DNA from: a virus | Direction: 5' to 3' (one strand) | Virus record (IMG/VR): IMGVR_UViG_3300009176_000048 | Span: 1-40,717 of that record | Length of the DNA: 40,717 nt | In this document: positions 38,507 to 40,717 of the stretch, in pieces | How the letters are laid out: each line of letters opens with the position of its first letter | Position numbering within the stretch: position 1 is the stretch's first letter | Notes under the pieces: generated by a model | What the model saw: only the letters and a program-made list of their open reading frames with translations | The model's database searches: none | What the model was told of the DNA's origin: nothing | Program-made: the position numbers and the translations under genes

Positions 38507-39055
38507 ATGGCATTTAATCAGGGCGCAGCATCAGGTAATTTGGTTTTGATACAAGAGCAGACGGCTAGCAATAGTGCTAATCTAGAATTTAAGACAGGAA
38601 TTACAGGATATGATCAATATGTTTTAATGTTCTACGGTGTCTTAGGATCGGCCGCTAATGATCAGTTAATTATAAATTTCTCCACGGATGGTGGCGTTAG
38701 CTACGATACAGGAGCTAACTATGCATACACTGGATATGTTAATGGTACAAGCTTAGCACTGACCCAACAAGTTAATGGGGGGGCAACTTTCGGAGAATTG
38801 CTTTCACTTATTGGAATTGGAACAGCAGCGACACAATCAAGTGGACAGGCAAATTTTTATAATTTAGGTTCATCAGTATTTCATAAGCAATTTTTTTGCA
38901 ATAGTGTCGGATTTTCAGATGCCTACGGTTATATAAATGCCAATCTTGCAACTAATTATGTAAACACAGCAATCGTAAACGCTTTCAGGATTTCCCTTAA
39001 TAGCGGTGGAAATATCGTCACAGGCACGTTCAAACTCTATGGAGTGGCAAACTAA
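38507..39055 (+). CDS. Phage fibre-type beta protein
   Basis: 182 residues. The pattern LVLIQEQTASNSANLEFKTGITGYDQYVLMFYGVL, NFSTDGGVSYDTGANYAYTGYV and the terminal FRISLNSGGNIVTGTFKLYGV belongs to a common fibre and lectin-like domain of phages and prophages. It overlaps the next gene by one base. Probably a fibre subunit or a receptor-binding tip expressed separately. Confidence 0.62.
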   Translation: MAFNQGAASGNLVLIQEQTASNSANLEFKTGITGYDQYVLMFYGVLGSAANDQLIINFSTDGGVSYDTGANYAYTGYVNGTSLALTQQVNGGATFGELLSLIGIGTAATQSSGQANFYNLGSSVFHKQFFCNSVGFSDAYGYINANLATNYVNTAIVNAFRISLNSGGNIVTGTFKLYGVAN

Positions 39056-39930
39056 TGACACCAGATCAATATAAAGACAAATTTCTCTTCATAGACAAAA
39101 CTATAGAGACATTGAAGAATGATGCAGCTGCCTGCGCCAATTTCATTAAAACTGCTGAAGGCGAATTCTTAAAGATTAGCAGCATCTACGAGGGTTTGAG
39201 CAAAAACGATGCACTCTTAAAAACCTATGCGGAATGTTCCAAGAAAGAAAGCGATTCTAAGCAGACTTCGATTAATAATCTTCAGTCCGTAGCATCCGAA
39301 ATCAATAGAAATCTCGATCTGATTAGATCTAAGATTTCTGAACATGCAGAAAGAGATGATGTCCTAAATGCTTTGATCGAATATTCAAAGAAGCAAATCA
39401 CTGAAGTATGCTCTCAGCTTCTACATCACGAAAGAAATTTTCAAGATCTAAAAGATGAACTATCCAAGGCAAAAGCTGATATTTCTACTTTAACAAGCCA
39501 GTCTAATTCAAATTATAGAGAATGCAAAGATCTAATAGGTGCGAGTCGTAAAGCTATTGATAATTGCCAAGAGATGATATCAAAGATTGCCTCTAGCAAT
39601 GATGAACATATTGTGAAAACGGCAGCTTCTCTTGTAGACATTGGAAATGCAGTCACGGGCAACAAAAACCATGTAGCATCCCAATTGAAAAATCTGGAAG
39701 AAAAGATTCAAAAGATTGCTCAATCCAATTCTAGTGAAAGTCAAAGCTCAAACGATCTTTCTGCAATCATGGATTCTATAGCAGAATTTAAAAGAGCGAT
39801 GGAAGTTTCAAGACTGGATGTGCAGAACTCAACTATCCGTAGCTCTAATACAGCAACACAAGTTCAGATCCTAGAAAAAAAGATTGAGAACATTTATTTG
39901 CTTCTCAAGAAATTCGAGATTAATCAGTGA
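39055..39930 (+). CDS. Long coiled-coil protein between fibre genes
   Basis: 291 residues, almost entirely charged heptads (DKTIETLKNDAAACANFIKTAEGEF..., LKDELSKAKADISTLTSQ..., KNHVASQLKNLEEKIQKIAQ..., LEKKIENIYLLLKKFEINQ). Ends on a coil without a tip domain. It could be a trimeric stalk, a tail-fibre chaperone or an adaptor between fibre segments. Its stop overlaps the GTG start of the following fibre gene. Confidence 0.6.
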   Translation: MTPDQYKDKFLFIDKTIETLKNDAAACANFIKTAEGEFLKISSIYEGLSKNDALLKTYAECSKKESDSKQTSINNLQSVASEINRNLDLIRSKISEHAERDDVLNALIEYSKKQITEVCSQLLHHERNFQDLKDELSKAKADISTLTSQSNSNYRECKDLIGASRKAIDNCQEMISKIASSNDEHIVKTAASLVDIGNAVTGNKNHVASQLKNLEEKIQKIAQSNSSESQSSNDLSAIMDSIAEFKRAMEVSRLDVQNSTIRSSNTATQVQILEKKIENIYLLLKKFEINQ

Positions 39931-40717
39931 GTCAAGCTGGATCATTAGGTGGAGGGGGCTCAAGCAGTTCTCTTACATTTACAACCGATTCTGGCGTTGC
40001 AACGCCTGCTGCAAGTAATGTAAATGTTCTTGGTGGAACCGGCATTACAACTAGTGCTGTTGGCGATACCATTACCATTGACTCAACAGTTACTCCAGTA
40101 CCAACAGGTGCGACAGGAACCGTTCTTCAAGGCGCAGGAATTGGTGTCACTCCTGTTTATTCAACAGCCACTTATCCATCCACTGCTACTGGTACCGGCA
40201 CACTTCTTAGAGCTGATGGCACTAACTGGACTGTAACAACTAGCACCTATCCAGCAACTAATGCTGTAAACACATTATTATATGCTTCTGCTACTAATGT
40301 TATGAGCGCACTAGCGACAGGAAATAATGGCGTTCTTATTACTTCAGCATTGGGGGTTCCTTCAATATTAGCTGCTGGAACAACTGGTCAGGTGTTAACA
40401 GCTACGACGGGATCTCCTCCAACTTGGGCACCTCCCGCAACTAGTGGTACAGTGACGAGCGTAACTGGAACTGCTAACCAAGTGGCTGTTGCAAATGGAA
40501 CAACTACTCCAGTTATTTCTCTAGTCGGACCATATACTCCTTCGACATATACTGCTCATGGAGTTCTTATTGGCGAAGGTACAAGTTCTATTGCTGCATT
40601 AGCTGCTGGAAGTGCAGGCCAAGTTCTGCAATCAGGCGGTGCAGCAGCTGATCCTGCATATTCTACAGCCACTTATCCAAGCACTGCAGGAACTAGCGGA
40701 AAAGTATTGATTTCGAA
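39927..40717 (+). CDS. Repeat-containing tail fibre protein, N-terminal part (3' end outside window)
   Basis: Starts at a GTG at 39927 overlapping the preceding stop (GTGA), giving (M)SQAGSLGGGGSSSSLTF..., and is open to the last base (263 codons plus 2 bases). SQAGS...NVNVLGG is shared with the 35991 gene. The shaft has GTVTSVTGTANQVAVANGT and GQVLQSGGAAADPAY-type repeats known from phage fibres, then the same TYP...TSGK...DGTN pattern that fills the start of the window (DGTN also at about 40208). It is therefore most likely the 5' half of the gene at 1-807. The frames of the two ends differ by one missing base. Confidence 0.75.
   Translation, partial: MSQAGSLGGGGSSSSLTFTTDSGVATPAASNVNVLGGTGITTSAVGDTITIDSTVTPVPTGATGTVLQGAGIGVTPVYSTATYPSTATGTGTLLRADGTNWTVTTSTYPATNAVNTLLYASATNVMSALATGNNGVLITSALGVPSILAAGTTGQVLTATTGSPPTWAPPATSGTVTSVTGTANQVAVANGTTTPVISLVGPYTPSTYTAHGVLIGEGTSSIAALAAGSAGQVLQSGGAAADPAYSTATYPSTAGTSGKVLIS

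Overview
The window looks like a nearly complete genome of a tailed DNA bacteriophage (Caudoviricetes). It carries an early recombination and replication block, both terminase subunits, a P22-type portal, a scaffold, a major capsid protein, connector and tail genes, internal virion proteins and more than 8 kb of fibre genes. The DNA is AT-rich by eye. A phage-encoded outer-membrane beta-barrel protein points to a Gram-negative host; nothing fixes the host further. I see no tRNA, integrase, CI-type repressor or endolysin. The two ends of the window fall in the same repeat-rich fibre gene (39927-end and 1-807), so the molecule is probably circular or circularly permuted, with the break inside a tandem repeat.

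Layout. 1-2561 (+): end of the repeat fibre and a tailspike with a beta-helix and a C1q/TNF-like tip. 2574-4577 (-): early operon with YqaJ exonuclease, ERF annealing protein and small genes. It diverges from 4762-9490 (+): small Cro-like and ribbon-helix-helix regulators, a replication initiator carrying intragenic iterons, an SSB/SpoVG-like protein, a DUF1064-type nuclease, an outer-membrane barrel and tiny membrane or lysine-rich proteins. 9907-11633 (+): terminase. 11605-13494 (-): four unknown genes, three of them preceded by strictly 5-bp-periodic NNAAC arrays. 13727-16665 (+): portal and small virion-type proteins. 16637-17149 (-): an unknown gene. 17263-17958 (+): a collagen-like protein. 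17997-20204 (-): a chain of tiny, mostly overlapping genes starting with a helix-turn-helix regulator. 20308-33790 (+): scaffold, two lysine-rich peptides, a structured leader, capsid, connectors, tail proteins and ejection-type proteins. 33795-34302 (-): two small membrane proteins (the only holin-like candidates) and a ribbon-helix-helix regulator. 34471-end (+): fibre cassette.

How it works together. ERF, YqaJ and the SSB-like protein form a recombination set. The iterons and adjacent AT-rich tract inside the initiator gene look like a lambda-O-type origin. Terminase, portal, scaffold and capsid build and fill the head, and the long run of fibre proteins with swapped N-terminal and C-terminal modules suggests a complex host-recognition apparatus.

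The most unusual signals are the three phase-locked pentamer arrays (12194-13609) around a protein with a RAMP-like C-terminal motif, the iterons read in two different protein frames (5619-5769), and a pair of tandem non-coding elements at 6539-6685.
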